A program made the position numbers and the translations under genes. DNA of 64,000 nucleotides from Bradyrhizobium sp. SZCCHNS1050 (lineage in GTDB: Bacteria; Pseudomonadota; Alphaproteobacteria; Rhizobiales; Xanthobacteraceae): positions 868,001-932,000 of the forward strand of contig NZ_JAUETR010000002.1 of assembly GCF_032484785.1 (NCBI RefSeq), in the 5' to 3' direction. Numbering within the stretch: position 1 is the first letter of the stretch; each line of letters starts with the position of its first letter. Below are positions 43,303-52,113 of the stretch, piece by piece. Under the pieces are notes generated by a model that saw nothing but the letters and a program-made list of their open reading frames with translations, made no database searches and was not told the origin of the DNA.

Positions 43303-43692
43303 CTACGTCGCGCTGTCACCCGCCGCGACCTCCACGAGATCGATGGCGCGCTCCGGGCAAGCCACCACGCACAGGCCGCAGGCAAGGCAGAGATAGCTCT
43401 TCGGCGTGTAGGCCGTCTTCATGCCGTGAAAGCGCACGCGCATCCTGCCGAGGAAGGACAGCGCGCGGAAATCGTCGCCGCTGATCGGCGCAACGTCGAA
43501 CACGTTGTAGGGGCACACCTCGACGCAGTCGCCCTTGGCCTCGCATCGGTTGCGGTCGACGACCGGCACGAAGCTGCCCGGCTCGGCCTTGCAGCCGGCG
43601 CCCGGACGTTTCGGATGCTGCGCGGCCTTGCGCACCTTGGCAGCCTTGGTGCGCTTCGAGAGCGGTGGTGTCGGCTCGGTCTGGTCGGTCAC
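43303..43692 (-). CDS. Ferredoxin with two 4Fe-4S clusters
   Basis: The 129-residue protein has a basic N-terminus (KRTKAAKVRKAAQHPKR). One cysteine set, CEAKGDCVEVCP, departs from CxxCxxC in its first spacing (C-x5-C-x3-C). The second is the standard CLACGLCVVACP. It probably carries two 4Fe-4S clusters and passes electrons to an unknown partner. The neighbouring VOC enzyme, on the same strand 25 bases upstream, could be that partner, but this is only inference. Confidence 0.88.
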   Translation of the reverse strand: MTDQTEPTPPLSKRTKAAKVRKAAQHPKRPGAGCKAEPGSFVPVVDRNRCEAKGDCVEVCPYNVFDVAPISGDDFRALSFLGRMRVRFHGMKTAYTPKSYLCLACGLCVVACPERAIDLVEVAAGDSAT

Positions 43693-43717
43693 GCTGTCGG
43701 CTCCATGGGCGGATGAA

Positions 43718-44611
43718 TCAGGCTTCGGCGGTCAGCATCAGCGCGGTGCCGGCGGGATCGCGCAGCACGTACTGATCGCCCCGCACGATCACCTCGTCAC
43801 AGCCGCGCAGCGCGGCGTCGAGGCGCGCGCGGGTGTCGAAGCGGATCGAGAAGCCGCGCAGCCGCGCCACGCCTGCGGGTGCTGGCGGCGCATCGATCCC
43901 CTGCCAGACGTTCAATGCGATACGGTGGGTGTAGGCGCCGCCGGCGCCGAGATCGGCAAACCCCAGCTGTGGCGCGAATGCGCCGGGCAGGAAGCCAAGC
44001 CGCGTGTAGAACGTGCGCGCAGCCTCGATGCGCGGGACGTGCAGATGCAGATGGCCGATCCGCGCGGCGTCGGCGAGCGGCGCCGACAGCGGCGGTCCTT
44101 TCGCCTGCGCCAGCTCATGGCGCACGTCGAGCGGGCTCCTGCCACTGCAGGGCCGGCCTTCGGCATCGAACACGGTGAAATCGGTCTCGAACGTGCCGTA
44201 GCCGCCGAACCGCTCCGGCGTCTCCAGCGTGAACTCGATGCCGAGCCCGTCAGGATCGTTGAGATAGATCGCCTTGGACATCACGTGATCGACCGGCGAG
44301 ATCGGCGTGCGGCTGGCGATCAGCCGGCGCAGCATCCGCGAGAATTCCGCCTGGTCGGGCACATGGATGGCGATATGATAGAGGCCGGAGAAGCCGCGCA
44401 GCGCCGGGCGTTTCGCACCGGGATGCAGCACCACGAGCGTCTCGCCCGCCGTGCCGAGCTCGGCCGCGCCGTTGCGCTTGCACAGGCGCAGACCTGCGGT
44501 CTCGCACCAGAAATCGATCGCGCGCTCGAGATGCGTGACCTCCAGATGCACCGGCCCGAAGGTCGCGATCTCGCTGGATGCGCCGGTTCGCGGCAAGGTC
44601 AGATGGTCCAT
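43718..44611 (-). CDS. Two-domain VOC (glyoxalase/extradiol dioxygenase-like) protein
   Basis: The 297-residue protein has two vicinal-oxygen-chelate domains. The first spans about residues 15-135 (VHLEVTHLERAIDFW, YHIAIHVPDQ, GLGIEFTLE) and the second about 165-285 (IGHLHLHVPRIEAARTFY, HRIALNVWQG). The His/Glu metal set fits catechol-2,3-dioxygenase-like enzymes. GGAG 8 bases before the ATG at 44611 supports that start. Substrate unknown. Confidence 0.87.
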   Translation of the reverse strand: MDHLTLPRTGASSEIATFGPVHLEVTHLERAIDFWCETAGLRLCKRNGAAELGTAGETLVVLHPGAKRPALRGFSGLYHIAIHVPDQAEFSRMLRRLIASRTPISPVDHVMSKAIYLNDPDGLGIEFTLETPERFGGYGTFETDFTVFDAEGRPCSGRSPLDVRHELAQAKGPPLSAPLADAARIGHLHLHVPRIEAARTFYTRLGFLPGAFAPQLGFADLGAGGAYTHRIALNVWQGIDAPPAPAGVARLRGFSIRFDTRARLDAALRGCDEVIVRGDQYVLRDPAGTALMLTAEA

Positions 44612-44770
44612 GTGCGATCTCCGATTGGTCCGTCGTTGCGGCCGCGCCCGATGCGGCGGGGCCACGTTAGACGGCCGACGCGTCCTGATCGCCGGGCGCC
44701 CCGTTGAGGCTCGCATTCTCCGGGGTGAATGATCCGGGCCGGACAGCGCCGCTCCGCCCGCGGCCGGCGC

Positions 44771-45094
44771 CTATCTCGGTCCGGCAGGATCTGCCGCGGC
44801 GGGTTTGGCGGCTGCCGACTTGCCCGCAGCCGCCTTCGCCACAGCCGGCGCCTGGCGATCGCGCACCGCCATCAGCTCCTTACGCAGCTTCTCCTGCTGC
44901 TCGACCGACAACACCGGACGCTGGTCGTCATGCGGCACGTCGTTGACGGGGAGATAGTTGTAGGTGTTGTGGAACTGCGTGGTGGCGTCGGGCGGCGGCG
45001 TAGACGACGTCGCGCAGCCGCCGAGCAGCAATGGTATCAGCAGCGCGGCGCGCGCAGCGGAGCTCACGACAGACCTGCAGCTTCGCCAGATCAT
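44771..45094 (-). CDS. Short lipoprotein (hypothetical)
   Basis: A 107-residue product with a lipoprotein signal: SSAARAALLIPLLLGGCAT, with lipobox LGGC and Cys at residue 27. The mature part has FHNTYNYLPVNDVPHDDQRP and LSVEQQEKLRKELMAVRDRQ, then an Ala/Lys tail (about 25 residues). The ATG overlaps the patatin-like gene's stop (ATGA), so translation is coupled. Function unknown; the helix LSVEQQEKLRKELM could pack against a partner lipoprotein. Third gene of a three-lipoprotein operon. Confidence 0.8.
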   Translation of the reverse strand: MIWRSCRSVVSSAARAALLIPLLLGGCATSSTPPPDATTQFHNTYNYLPVNDVPHDDQRPVLSVEQQEKLRKELMAVRDRQAPAVAKAAAGKSAAAKPAAADPAGPR

Positions 45095-46332
45095 CGCGCG
45101 GCAGCCGCCATCGTGCGCGCCGGGATCTGCGCCGTGATGCCGTGCTCGTTGGATTGCAGCCCAGGCAGGCTCTTCACCCAGGGATAGCCCCGCCGTCCCA
45201 TGTCGTGGCCGCGATCGAACAGCGCGGTCATGTAGGTGCGGTCGAACGGACCGTCGGCCTTGGCCTGGAAATCGGCCGGCACGCTGGCGAGGTTGAAGTC
45301 GATGCCGTTGAACTTCGCCACCGAGTAGATGCGGTAGATATCGCCGATGCCCTGGTTCTTGATCAGGGTCGACAGCGAGCGTTGCGTCACCGAGAGCACG
45401 TCGGCGCCGACGCTGTCCCATTGCGGATCGATGCGAGCGTTGCGGATGACGTAGAGATGCGCGCCGCTCACGCTCCGGCGCGGGCCGCGGCCGGAGACGA
45501 GACGCAGCACCGACGGACCGATGAACACCTGCCGCGTGACGCCGCCGTCGACATGCAGCTCGTCGTAGTCCTTGTCGCCGATCCGCACCTTGATGCGAAC
45601 CGGAGCGAAGGCGCCCGGCACGGTCGCGGACGCCAGCAGCACCTGGCGGAACAGCGCGATCGCCTCGGGCGTATCGGCGGCGGCGATGCGGCCCATGTCC
45701 CACAGCACCGGACGCTGCGCATCGAGATTGGTGGTGCCGACCAGAAGCACCCGGCCCTTGCTGCTCTCGCGCGCGACGTCGCGCAGGAACTCGCGATCGA
45801 CATACTTCTCGATCAGCCGCGACAGCGGCGTGTTGTCGGCCAGCGCCGAGCCCTGCAGCAGGCCGGGAATGTTGACCGTGAAGATGTCCTTGCGCTCATA
45901 GGCGGTGAAGATCTCGCGCAGCTTGTCATCATGCTCGCGCCCCAGGAAGACGAACGGCGCGATCAGCGCGCCGGAGCTGACGCCCGTCACCATGTCGAAC
46001 GACGGCCGGTTGCCGGCCTCGCCCCAGCCGGCCAGCAGCCCGGCGCCGAACGCGCCGTTCTCGGCGCCACCGGAGATCGCGAGGAAATTCAGCGGACGCG
46101 AGATCGGGAGTTCGGCCGACGCGCGTGACATCGCGGCCTCGGCAAAGCGCGGCGCCGGCTCGTCACCCCAGTAGCGGACGTTGCGGAAGCCGACCGGGTC
46201 GGCGCTGACAGCCGCCGCCTCCGGCAACGCGTTGCGTGGCATGACGGCTGCGCACGCCGCCAGCAGCAGCGACGCGGCGCACGCGAGCAGGACACGCGGG
46301 ACAAGCACGCGGAAGGAGGCGGCGGACTTCAT
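45091..46332 (-). CDS. Patatin-like phospholipase lipoprotein
   Basis: The 413-residue protein has a lipoprotein signal (LLACAASLLLAACAA, Cys27). The patatin catalytic core follows: oxyanion loop SGGAENGAFGAG (residues 87-98), nucleophile GVSSG (Ser119) and the dyad Asp in HVDGGVTRQ (near 260). It likely hydrolyses acyl esters in the periplasm or outer-membrane inner leaflet. It is coupled by ATGA overlaps to the genes on both sides. The lipoprotein signal on a patatin is notable. Confidence 0.9.
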   Translation of the reverse strand: MKSAASFRVLVPRVLLACAASLLLAACAAVMPRNALPEAAAVSADPVGFRNVRYWGDEPAPRFAEAAMSRASAELPISRPLNFLAISGGAENGAFGAGLLAGWGEAGNRPSFDMVTGVSSGALIAPFVFLGREHDDKLREIFTAYERKDIFTVNIPGLLQGSALADNTPLSRLIEKYVDREFLRDVARESSKGRVLLVGTTNLDAQRPVLWDMGRIAAADTPEAIALFRQVLLASATVPGAFAPVRIKVRIGDKDYDELHVDGGVTRQVFIGPSVLRLVSGRGPRRSVSGAHLYVIRNARIDPQWDSVGADVLSVTQRSLSTLIKNQGIGDIYRIYSVAKFNGIDFNLASVPADFQAKADGPFDRTYMTALFDRGHDMGRRGYPWVKSLPGLQSNEHGITAQIPARTMAAAAR

Positions 46333-47246
46333 CGCGACGCTTGCTGCTCCACGCTTGCGATCTCCGGCGACGGCTGCGGCGCGTCCGGCCTGGCTTCCTC
46401 GGCGCCCTTGTCGGTCCAGCCCGGCGGCAGGCCCAGACCGGCACCGACGAAGCCCTTCAGGCCGGGGAAACGTCCGTACTGCTCACATGCGGCATATTTG
46501 GGAGCGGCGCCGAGCTTGGCCGGCACGCTCGACACCGAAGGCAGCGAGGCCAGCGACGGGACGCCTGAGAACGGCGACTCGCCGGTCGACACCAGCTTCG
46601 CGAAGTCGGCGCCGAACTCGGAAGCGAGGTCGTAGGCGTCGCCGTCATTGGCCATGCGGGCAGTCGAGACCGAGTTGGCGCCGCGCGCCCACACCATTGC
46701 GGCCTTCTGGAACCCTGCGAAGTCGCGCGCCTCGGCCTCGACGGACAGCGTGCCGAGCCCGACGGGCAGTCGGGGCACCGGCACCGGGACGCCCGGCAGC
46801 GCAACGCTTTTGGCGATGGACGCCGCCTGCGAGGCGGCCGAGGCGGTCGCGTTGGTCGCCGTGGCATGGGTGACGGTCGCCTTGACCGTCAGATCGGCCT
46901 CCTCACGGGGGCCGACGATCTGGAATCGCTCGCTCAGCCGCAGGCACATTTCCCGGCTGATGACGTTGGCCACCAGCTTGCGCTCGCTCTCGTCGAGGGC
47001 GATGTCGGGACGCGGCGGAAACGCGGTCGGCTCGATCCGGATCGTCTTGGCCTCGAGCAGCTCCTTCTTGTTGGCCTTGATCTGCGCGCGCGTCACCAGG
47101 CCGTTGGCTTCGGCGAGATGATCGTAGTTCTTGAGCGAGCCCGCCCGCTCGAGCGGAGCGGTGGCGCAGCCGGCCGTTGCCAGCGCCAGGGAAACCAGGG
47201 TCATCGACTTCAGCGGAGCGAGACGCATCGAAACGGTCAGACCCAT
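46329..47246 (-). CDS. DUF3313-like lipoprotein
   Basis: The 305-residue protein has a lipoprotein signal (TLVSLALATAGC, Cys27). An acid/base-mixed domain follows: LERAGSLKNYDHL, KTIRIEPTAFPP, SERKLVANVISREMCLRLSERF, EEADLTVKATVTHATATNAT. This matches the DUF3313 family of outer-membrane-associated proteins. The C-terminal part is Pro/Ser-rich. ATG 47246 is chosen over a GTG five codons upstream. First gene of the operon, driven from the divergent promoter with the TetR gene. Function unknown. Confidence 0.8.
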   Translation of the reverse strand: MGLTVSMRLAPLKSMTLVSLALATAGCATAPLERAGSLKNYDHLAEANGLVTRAQIKANKKELLEAKTIRIEPTAFPPRPDIALDESERKLVANVISREMCLRLSERFQIVGPREEADLTVKATVTHATATNATASAASQAASIAKSVALPGVPVPVPRLPVGLGTLSVEAEARDFAGFQKAAMVWARGANSVSTARMANDGDAYDLASEFGADFAKLVSTGESPFSGVPSLASLPSVSSVPAKLGAAPKYAACEQYGRFPGLKGFVGAGLGLPPGWTDKGAEEARPDAPQPSPEIASVEQQASR

Positions 47247-47275
47247 TGATAGACAACTCACTCTAATTAAGTCTC

Positions 47276-47293
47276 ACAAGCCGTAGCGCTTGT
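47276..47293. promoter_or_regulatory. Palindrome 1 in the lipoprotein/TetR divergent promoter
   Basis: ACAAGC (47276-47281) and GCTTGT (47288-47293) are perfect arms with a 6-base spacer, 30 bases before the DUF3313-like ATG. The place fits a repressor site. Confidence 0.4.
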
Positions 47294-47314
47294 CCAACGA
47301 AACTAGATCAAATT

Positions 47315-47327
47315 CTCTAGATTAGAG
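47315..47327. promoter_or_regulatory. Palindrome 2 in the lipoprotein/TetR divergent promoter
   Basis: CTCTA-GAT-TAGAG at 47315-47327 is a perfect short palindrome in the AT-rich stretch between the divergent genes, about 70-90 bases from each start. A good candidate TetR operator. Confidence 0.45.
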
Positions 47328-47407
47328 CGGCGAGAAATATTATTTTATATTACAAGCAGTTGGCGAAAACGACGAATGTGGCGAGAGTTGGCCCGGCAGG
47401 ACACGCG

Positions 47408-48046
47408 ATGAGAAAGGTCGATCCGGTCAAGCACGAGCAGAAGCGCCGGGAGATTCTCCAGGCCGCACTGTCGTGCTTCGTCAGGAACGGATTTCACGGC
47501 GCCAGCACCACCGACATCTGCGCCGCCGCCAAGATCAGCCCGGGGCACCTCTACCATTACTTCCCCAGCAAGGAGGCGATGATCCAGGCGCTGGTCGAGC
47601 AGAATCTGAGCCACGCTGCATCGCGCCTCCAGGCAATCCTGGCCTCGCCCGACGTGATCGACGCCCTGGTGCAGGAGCTCGAGAGCACCAGCATTCACCA
47701 GCCGCAGGCCCAGGTCCTCAGCGCCGAGGCTTTGGCTGAGGCCTGCCGCAATGCCGACTTTGCAGCCATCGTCCACGCCCATGCGCGCGCGATGCGGGCG
47801 CTGCTGGTCGACTTCCTGACCAAGGCACAGGGCCGCGGCGAGGTCGATCCCGGCCTCGATCCGGAGGCGACCGCGAACATCCTGTTCGTGATCGTCGACG
47901 GCGCACGCGCGCTGCCGATCCGCAATCCGAACGTCGATATCAAGCAGAGCAGCGAGCATCTGCGGCTCATGCTGACGCGCTTTCTGCGGCCGCCCACGTT
48001 GCGGACGCCGCCGAAAAAGAAAGCGGTGGAGCATGCGCCGGTCTGA
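47408..48046 (+). CDS. TetR/AcrR family transcriptional regulator
   Basis: The 212-residue protein has the TetR helix-turn-helix near residues 10-55 (EQKRREILQAALSCFVRNGF, TTDICAAAKISPGHLYHYFP) and an all-helical ligand domain. AGGA lies 7 bases before ATG 47408; the longer frame begins with TTG at 47360. It probably represses itself and the divergent lipoprotein operon through the palindromes between them; ligand unknown. Confidence 0.93.
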   Translation: MRKVDPVKHEQKRREILQAALSCFVRNGFHGASTTDICAAAKISPGHLYHYFPSKEAMIQALVEQNLSHAASRLQAILASPDVIDALVQELESTSIHQPQAQVLSAEALAEACRNADFAAIVHAHARAMRALLVDFLTKAQGRGEVDPGLDPEATANILFVIVDGARALPIRNPNVDIKQSSEHLRLMLTRFLRPPTLRTPPKKKAVEHAPV

Positions 48047-48146
48047 GCCTGCCGATCGGCGTCCCCCGCGCGATTGACACTCCGCCATGCCCGCGATTGA
48101 CTGCGCTCATAAGCGGATGACCGCAGCACATATCGGGGAGGACGGC

Positions 48147-49286
48147 ATGACGCGAGCACGACGCGGACGCGCGACAAGGCCTGCCCTGGTCATTCTGCTG
48201 TTCGCCGTTGCGGCCGGCAACGTCCTCTTCTCTCGCAGCACCAGCGCCGCAGCAGAGGTGCCCGCGTTCGCCGTCGAGCCGTCCTGGCCGAAGCAGCTCC
48301 CCAACAACTGGATCCTCGGCCAGGTCGGCGGCATTACGGTTGATCACCAGGGCCACATCTGGATCATTCACCGGCCGCGCTCGCTGACCGACGACGAGAA
48401 AGGCGCCACGCTCAATCCGCCGCGATCGAAATGCTGCATGCCGGCGCCCCCGGTGCTCGAATTCGATACCGACGGCAATCTCTTGCGCGCCTGGGGCGGC
48501 CCGGGCCCGGGCTATGAATGGGTCGGCCGCGAGCATGGCATCGAGGTCGACGAACGCGGCTTCGTCTGGATCGGCGGCAATGCCGACAATGACAACGCCA
48601 TCCTGAAGTTCACGCTCGATGGCAAGTTCGTCGCTCAGATCGGAACGATGGCGCCGAGCAAGGGCTCCAACGACACCACCCAGCTCGGCAAGCCCGCGGA
48701 GACAGCGATCGACAAGGAGGCGAACGAGATCTACGTCGCCGACGGCTACGGCAACCGCCGCGTCATCGTGTTCGATGCCACCACCCTCGCCTACAAGCGG
48801 CATTGGGGCGCCTATGGCCATCTCCCTGACGATGCCAAGCAGCCGCCGTATGATCCCAAGGCACCGGTCGCCCAGCAGTTCGGCAATCCCGTGCACTGCG
48901 TGAAGATCGCCGACGATGGTCTCGTCTATGTCTGCGACCGCATCAACGACCGCATCCAGGTGTTCAGGAAGGACGGGACATTCGTGACCGAATGGTTCTT
49001 CGAAAAGAACACGCTCGGCAATGGCGCGGTGTGGGACATCGCGATCTGGCCGGATCCGAAGCAGACCTACCTGCTGTCTGCCGATGGCGAGAACAACGAG
49101 ATCCGCATCATCAGGCGGGATGACGGCAGCGTGGTCGGCAGCTTCGGCCACAATGGCCGCAATGCCGGCCAATTCCATTGGGTGCACGCGATGGCTGTCG
49201 ACCGGCAGGGCAACGTTTATACCGCCGAGGTCGACACCGGTAAGCGCATCCAGAAATTCCGGCTGACCTCGGACGCCCTGCGTTAA
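48147..49286 (+). CDS. Secreted NHL-type beta-propeller protein
   Basis: The 379-residue protein has a signal peptide (PALVILLFAVAAGNVLF). About five or six NHL-like blades follow: GITVDHQGHIWIIH, GIEVDERGFVWIGG, AIDKEANEIYVADGYGNRRV, CVKIADDGLVYVCD and AMAVDRQGNVYTAEV. A CC pair occurs in RSKCCMPAPP. Such proteins may bind or turn over small exported molecules; function unknown. GGGAGG lies 7 bases before ATG 48147. Followed by a terminator, then a periplasmic binding protein. Confidence 0.85.
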   Translation: MTRARRGRATRPALVILLFAVAAGNVLFSRSTSAAAEVPAFAVEPSWPKQLPNNWILGQVGGITVDHQGHIWIIHRPRSLTDDEKGATLNPPRSKCCMPAPPVLEFDTDGNLLRAWGGPGPGYEWVGREHGIEVDERGFVWIGGNADNDNAILKFTLDGKFVAQIGTMAPSKGSNDTTQLGKPAETAIDKEANEIYVADGYGNRRVIVFDATTLAYKRHWGAYGHLPDDAKQPPYDPKAPVAQQFGNPVHCVKIADDGLVYVCDRINDRIQVFRKDGTFVTEWFFEKNTLGNGAVWDIAIWPDPKQTYLLSADGENNEIRIIRRDDGSVVGSFGHNGRNAGQFHWVHAMAVDRQGNVYTAEVDTGKRIQKFRLTSDALR

Positions 49287-49312
49287 CGCTCAAGCGAAAC
49301 GCACAAACCTTG

Positions 49313-49331
49313 GGCGCGTCTCGCGCCTTTT
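49313..49331 (+). terminator. Rho-independent terminator after the beta-propeller gene
   Basis: GGCGCG (49313-49318) and CGCGCC (49322-49327) form a 6-base-pair stem with a TCT loop followed by TTTT. It separates the propeller gene from the binding-protein gene. Confidence 0.75.
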
Positions 49332-49430
49332 GGCGCATTGCCGCAACTCACAAGACCGGCTATCCAGGGAGACCGACGGCAAAGGGCGCCCAAGAAGCCC
49401 CGCCGTGGCACGACACCAGGGAGGACTTTG

Positions 49431-50657
49431 ATGACGACGTCTCATGCGCGGCGGATGGCTGCGCTGCTTGCCGCCACCACGCTCAGCTTTGCCGGCTCCG
49501 CCTTCGCCGACGACAAGGTCGTCAAGATCGGCGTGCTCAACGACATGTCCAGCCTCTACGCCGACATCGGCGGTCCCAACTCGGTCGCAGCCGTCAACAT
49601 GGCGGTCGAGGATTCCGGCCTGAAGGCCAAGGGCTGGACCATCGAGGTCATCAGCGGCGACCACCAGAACAAGCCCGACGTCGGGGTCAATATCGGCCGG
49701 CAGTGGATCGACACGCAGAAGGTCGACGTGATCATGGACACGCCGAACTCGGGCGTGGCGCTGGCCGTCTCCAACCTGGTCAAGGAAAAGAACTCGATCC
49801 TGTTGAACTCCGGTGCCGCCACGGCGGACCTGACTGGCAAAGCGTGCAACGCAAACACCATCTCCTTCACCTACGACACCTATATGCTCGCGAACGGCAC
49901 CGGCAAGGCACTGACCAAGGCCGGCGGCGACACCTGGTTCTTCCTGACCGCCGACTATGCCTTCGGTCACGCGCTGGAGCGCGACACCTCGGCCGTGGTG
50001 ACCAGCAGCGGCGGCAAGGTGCTGGGCTCGGTGAAGCACCCGCTCAACACCGCCGACTTCTCGTCCTTCCTGCTGCAGGCGCAGTCGTCGAAGGCGAAGG
50101 TCATCGGGCTTGCCAATGCCGGCGGCGACACCACCAACTCGATCAAGCAGGCCTCCGAATTCGGCATCGTCCAGGGCGGCCAGAAGCTCGCCGCACTCCT
50201 GCTGTTCGTCAACGACGTGCATGCGCTGGGGCTGAAGGTGGCGCAGGGCCTGACCTTCACCGAGTCGTTCTACTGGGATCTGAACGACCAGACCCGCGAA
50301 TGGTCCAAGCGTTTCCAGAAGCTGTCGCCGAAGGGCACGATGCCGTCGATGACGGTGGCGGGCAACTACGCCGGCACGCTGCATTACCTCAAGACGCTGG
50401 AAGCGCTCGGCGGCAATCCGCATGACGGCGCCAAGGTCGTGGCCAAGATGAAGGAGATCCCGACCGACGATCCGCTGTTCGGCAAGGGCCCGCTGCGCGC
50501 CGACGGACGCCGCCTGATCCCGGCCTATCTATTCGAGGTCAAGAAGCCCGAAGAGTCCAAATACCCGTGGGACTACTACAAGCTGATCGCCAAGATCGCG
50601 CCTGAGGATGCCGCCAAGCCGCTCGAGGCCAGCGACTGTCCGCTGGTGAAGAAGTAA
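49431..50657 (+). CDS. Branched-chain amino-acid-type ABC transporter substrate-binding protein
   Basis: The 408-residue periplasmic protein has a signal peptide (MAALLAATTLSFAGSAFA, cut near residue 26). The receptor core VVKIGVLNDMSSLYADIGGP, SGAATADLTGKACNANTISF and FFLTADYAFGHALERDTSAV belongs to the LivJ/peripla_BP_6 group. The GGGAGGA upstream of ATG 49431 is strong. No permease or ATPase gene is adjacent, so this is an orphan receptor in this window. Ligand unknown. Confidence 0.92.
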   Translation: MTTSHARRMAALLAATTLSFAGSAFADDKVVKIGVLNDMSSLYADIGGPNSVAAVNMAVEDSGLKAKGWTIEVISGDHQNKPDVGVNIGRQWIDTQKVDVIMDTPNSGVALAVSNLVKEKNSILLNSGAATADLTGKACNANTISFTYDTYMLANGTGKALTKAGGDTWFFLTADYAFGHALERDTSAVVTSSGGKVLGSVKHPLNTADFSSFLLQAQSSKAKVIGLANAGGDTTNSIKQASEFGIVQGGQKLAALLLFVNDVHALGLKVAQGLTFTESFYWDLNDQTREWSKRFQKLSPKGTMPSMTVAGNYAGTLHYLKTLEALGGNPHDGAKVVAKMKEIPTDDPLFGKGPLRADGRRLIPAYLFEVKKPEESKYPWDYYKLIAKIAPEDAAKPLEASDCPLVKK

Positions 50658-50672
50658 GCCGATAGCTCCGAT

Positions 50673-50704
50673 GCGGGATGCGGTGGATTAGCATCGCGTC
50701 CCGC
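50673..50704 (+). terminator. Hairpin after the binding-protein gene
   Basis: GCGGGATGCG (50673-50682) pairs with CGCGTCCCGC (50695-50704), allowing one G-U pair, around a 12-base loop. No U-run. It lies between convergent genes and may stabilise or end the transcript. Confidence 0.45.
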
Positions 50705-50756
50705 CAGTGCCGCTGCGCAGACGATGCGACATTCGCTGCGCAGAATCACGTCATCG

Positions 50757-51974
50757 TCAGCGCAGCAGGCTCGCGAGGCGGCCGATGCCTTCCTCGATCA
50801 CAGCCTCCTCGGGCAGCGAATAGGACAGGCGGATCGTGTTGGTGCCGCTGCCGTCGTGGAAGAAGGCTGCCCCGGGAACGAACGCCACCTGGGCCTGATT
50901 CATGGCCCGGTCGAGCAAGGCGGCACCGGACACGCCGGCCGGCAAGGTGAGCCAGACGAAGAACCCGCCGTCGGGCCGCGTCCACCTCGCTTCTGACGGC
51001 ATCTGTGCCTCGAGTGCCCTCAGCATCGCATCGCGCTTGAGCCGATAATGCGCGCGCGCCCGTGCAATCAGCCCGGCATGCCCTCCGTCTGTCACGAGCC
51101 TGTGCATCACGATCTGATTGATCGCTGACACGTTGAGGTCGCTCGCCTGCTTGATGAGGACGAGACGGCTGATGATGGCGCGCGATGCACAAACCCAGCC
51201 GATGCGCAGGCCCGGCGCGACCGTCTTCGAGAACGTTCCGAGATGGATGACGCGGGAAGCATCGAGCGAGCCGTAGCGACGGACGTCCAACGACTGCAGC
51301 GACGGCATCTCGTCGCCGTCGAAACGCAAGGCAGAATAGGCGCTGTCCTCCAACACCGGCACGTCCAGCTCGCCGGCGAGATCCAGGACATCGGCGCGCG
51401 CCGAACGCGACAGCGTCTCACCGGTCGGATTGGCAAAGTCCGGCACGACATAGACGAACTTCACGCGCGCCCCCGCAGCTTCTTTCGCGGCTTCGTCCGC
51501 GTAGGAGGCCGGGGTGCGGTTCGCAGCGCGTGGACCGATCGAATCGTAACGCGGCTCGTAGGCCGAAAAGGCCTGCAGCGCGCCAAGATAGGTGGGAACG
51601 GTGACGAGCGCCGTATCCGCGGGCGTGAGCAGCAGCTTGCCGAGAAAATCGAGCGCCTGTTGCGATCCCGCGGTGACGAGGATGTTGTCTGGCGAGGCCG
51701 CTATGCCCTGAGCGGTCATGTGCTCGGCGATCCACTGGCGAAGCGGACCGTAGCCCTCGCTGACGGCATATTGCAGAGCAGCGGAAGCCACGTTGGGCGA
51801 TGCCAGCGCATCGGCATAGACCTGCGCCGCCGCTGCTGCAGGAAACAGCGCGGGATCGGGGATGCCGCCGGCGAACGAAATCATGCCGGGCCGCTCCAGC
51901 ACCTTGAGCAGCTCGCGGATCTCCGATGCCTTCATGCGATCCGCGCGGCGCGCGTAGACGGGCTTCCAGCTCAC
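50757..51974 (-). CDS. PLP-dependent aminotransferase (fold type I, LysN/2-aminoadipate-like)
   Basis: The 405-residue protein has MKASEIRELLKVLERPGMIS at the front, SFAGGIPDP for substrate and cofactor binding, NILVTAGSQQALDF, the Asn/Tyr region VVPDFANPTGETLS and the PLP lysine in LGTFSKTVAPGLRIGW. This pattern fits 2-aminoadipate and related broad-range aminotransferases. The start is a GTG at 51974: AGGGGAGGA lies 7 bases upstream, whereas the TTG one codon earlier is too close. Substrate unknown. Confidence 0.9.
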   Translation of the reverse strand: MSWKPVYARRADRMKASEIRELLKVLERPGMISFAGGIPDPALFPAAAAAQVYADALASPNVASAALQYAVSEGYGPLRQWIAEHMTAQGIAASPDNILVTAGSQQALDFLGKLLLTPADTALVTVPTYLGALQAFSAYEPRYDSIGPRAANRTPASYADEAAKEAAGARVKFVYVVPDFANPTGETLSRSARADVLDLAGELDVPVLEDSAYSALRFDGDEMPSLQSLDVRRYGSLDASRVIHLGTFSKTVAPGLRIGWVCASRAIISRLVLIKQASDLNVSAINQIVMHRLVTDGGHAGLIARARAHYRLKRDAMLRALEAQMPSEARWTRPDGGFFVWLTLPAGVSGAALLDRAMNQAQVAFVPGAAFFHDGSGTNTIRLSYSLPEEAVIEEGIGRLASLLR

Positions 51975-52113
51975 CAATATTCCTCCCCTGATCCGGATAT
52001 TTATGTCAGCATTATTGACCTATTTTGAAGTGTGTGCAATCCCCGTCCCGCGAGAGCGCGAGAGCTGCATCGGTGGGGTCAGCGGATGAGAACCTTCAGG
52101 CCGGCGCGCTAGT

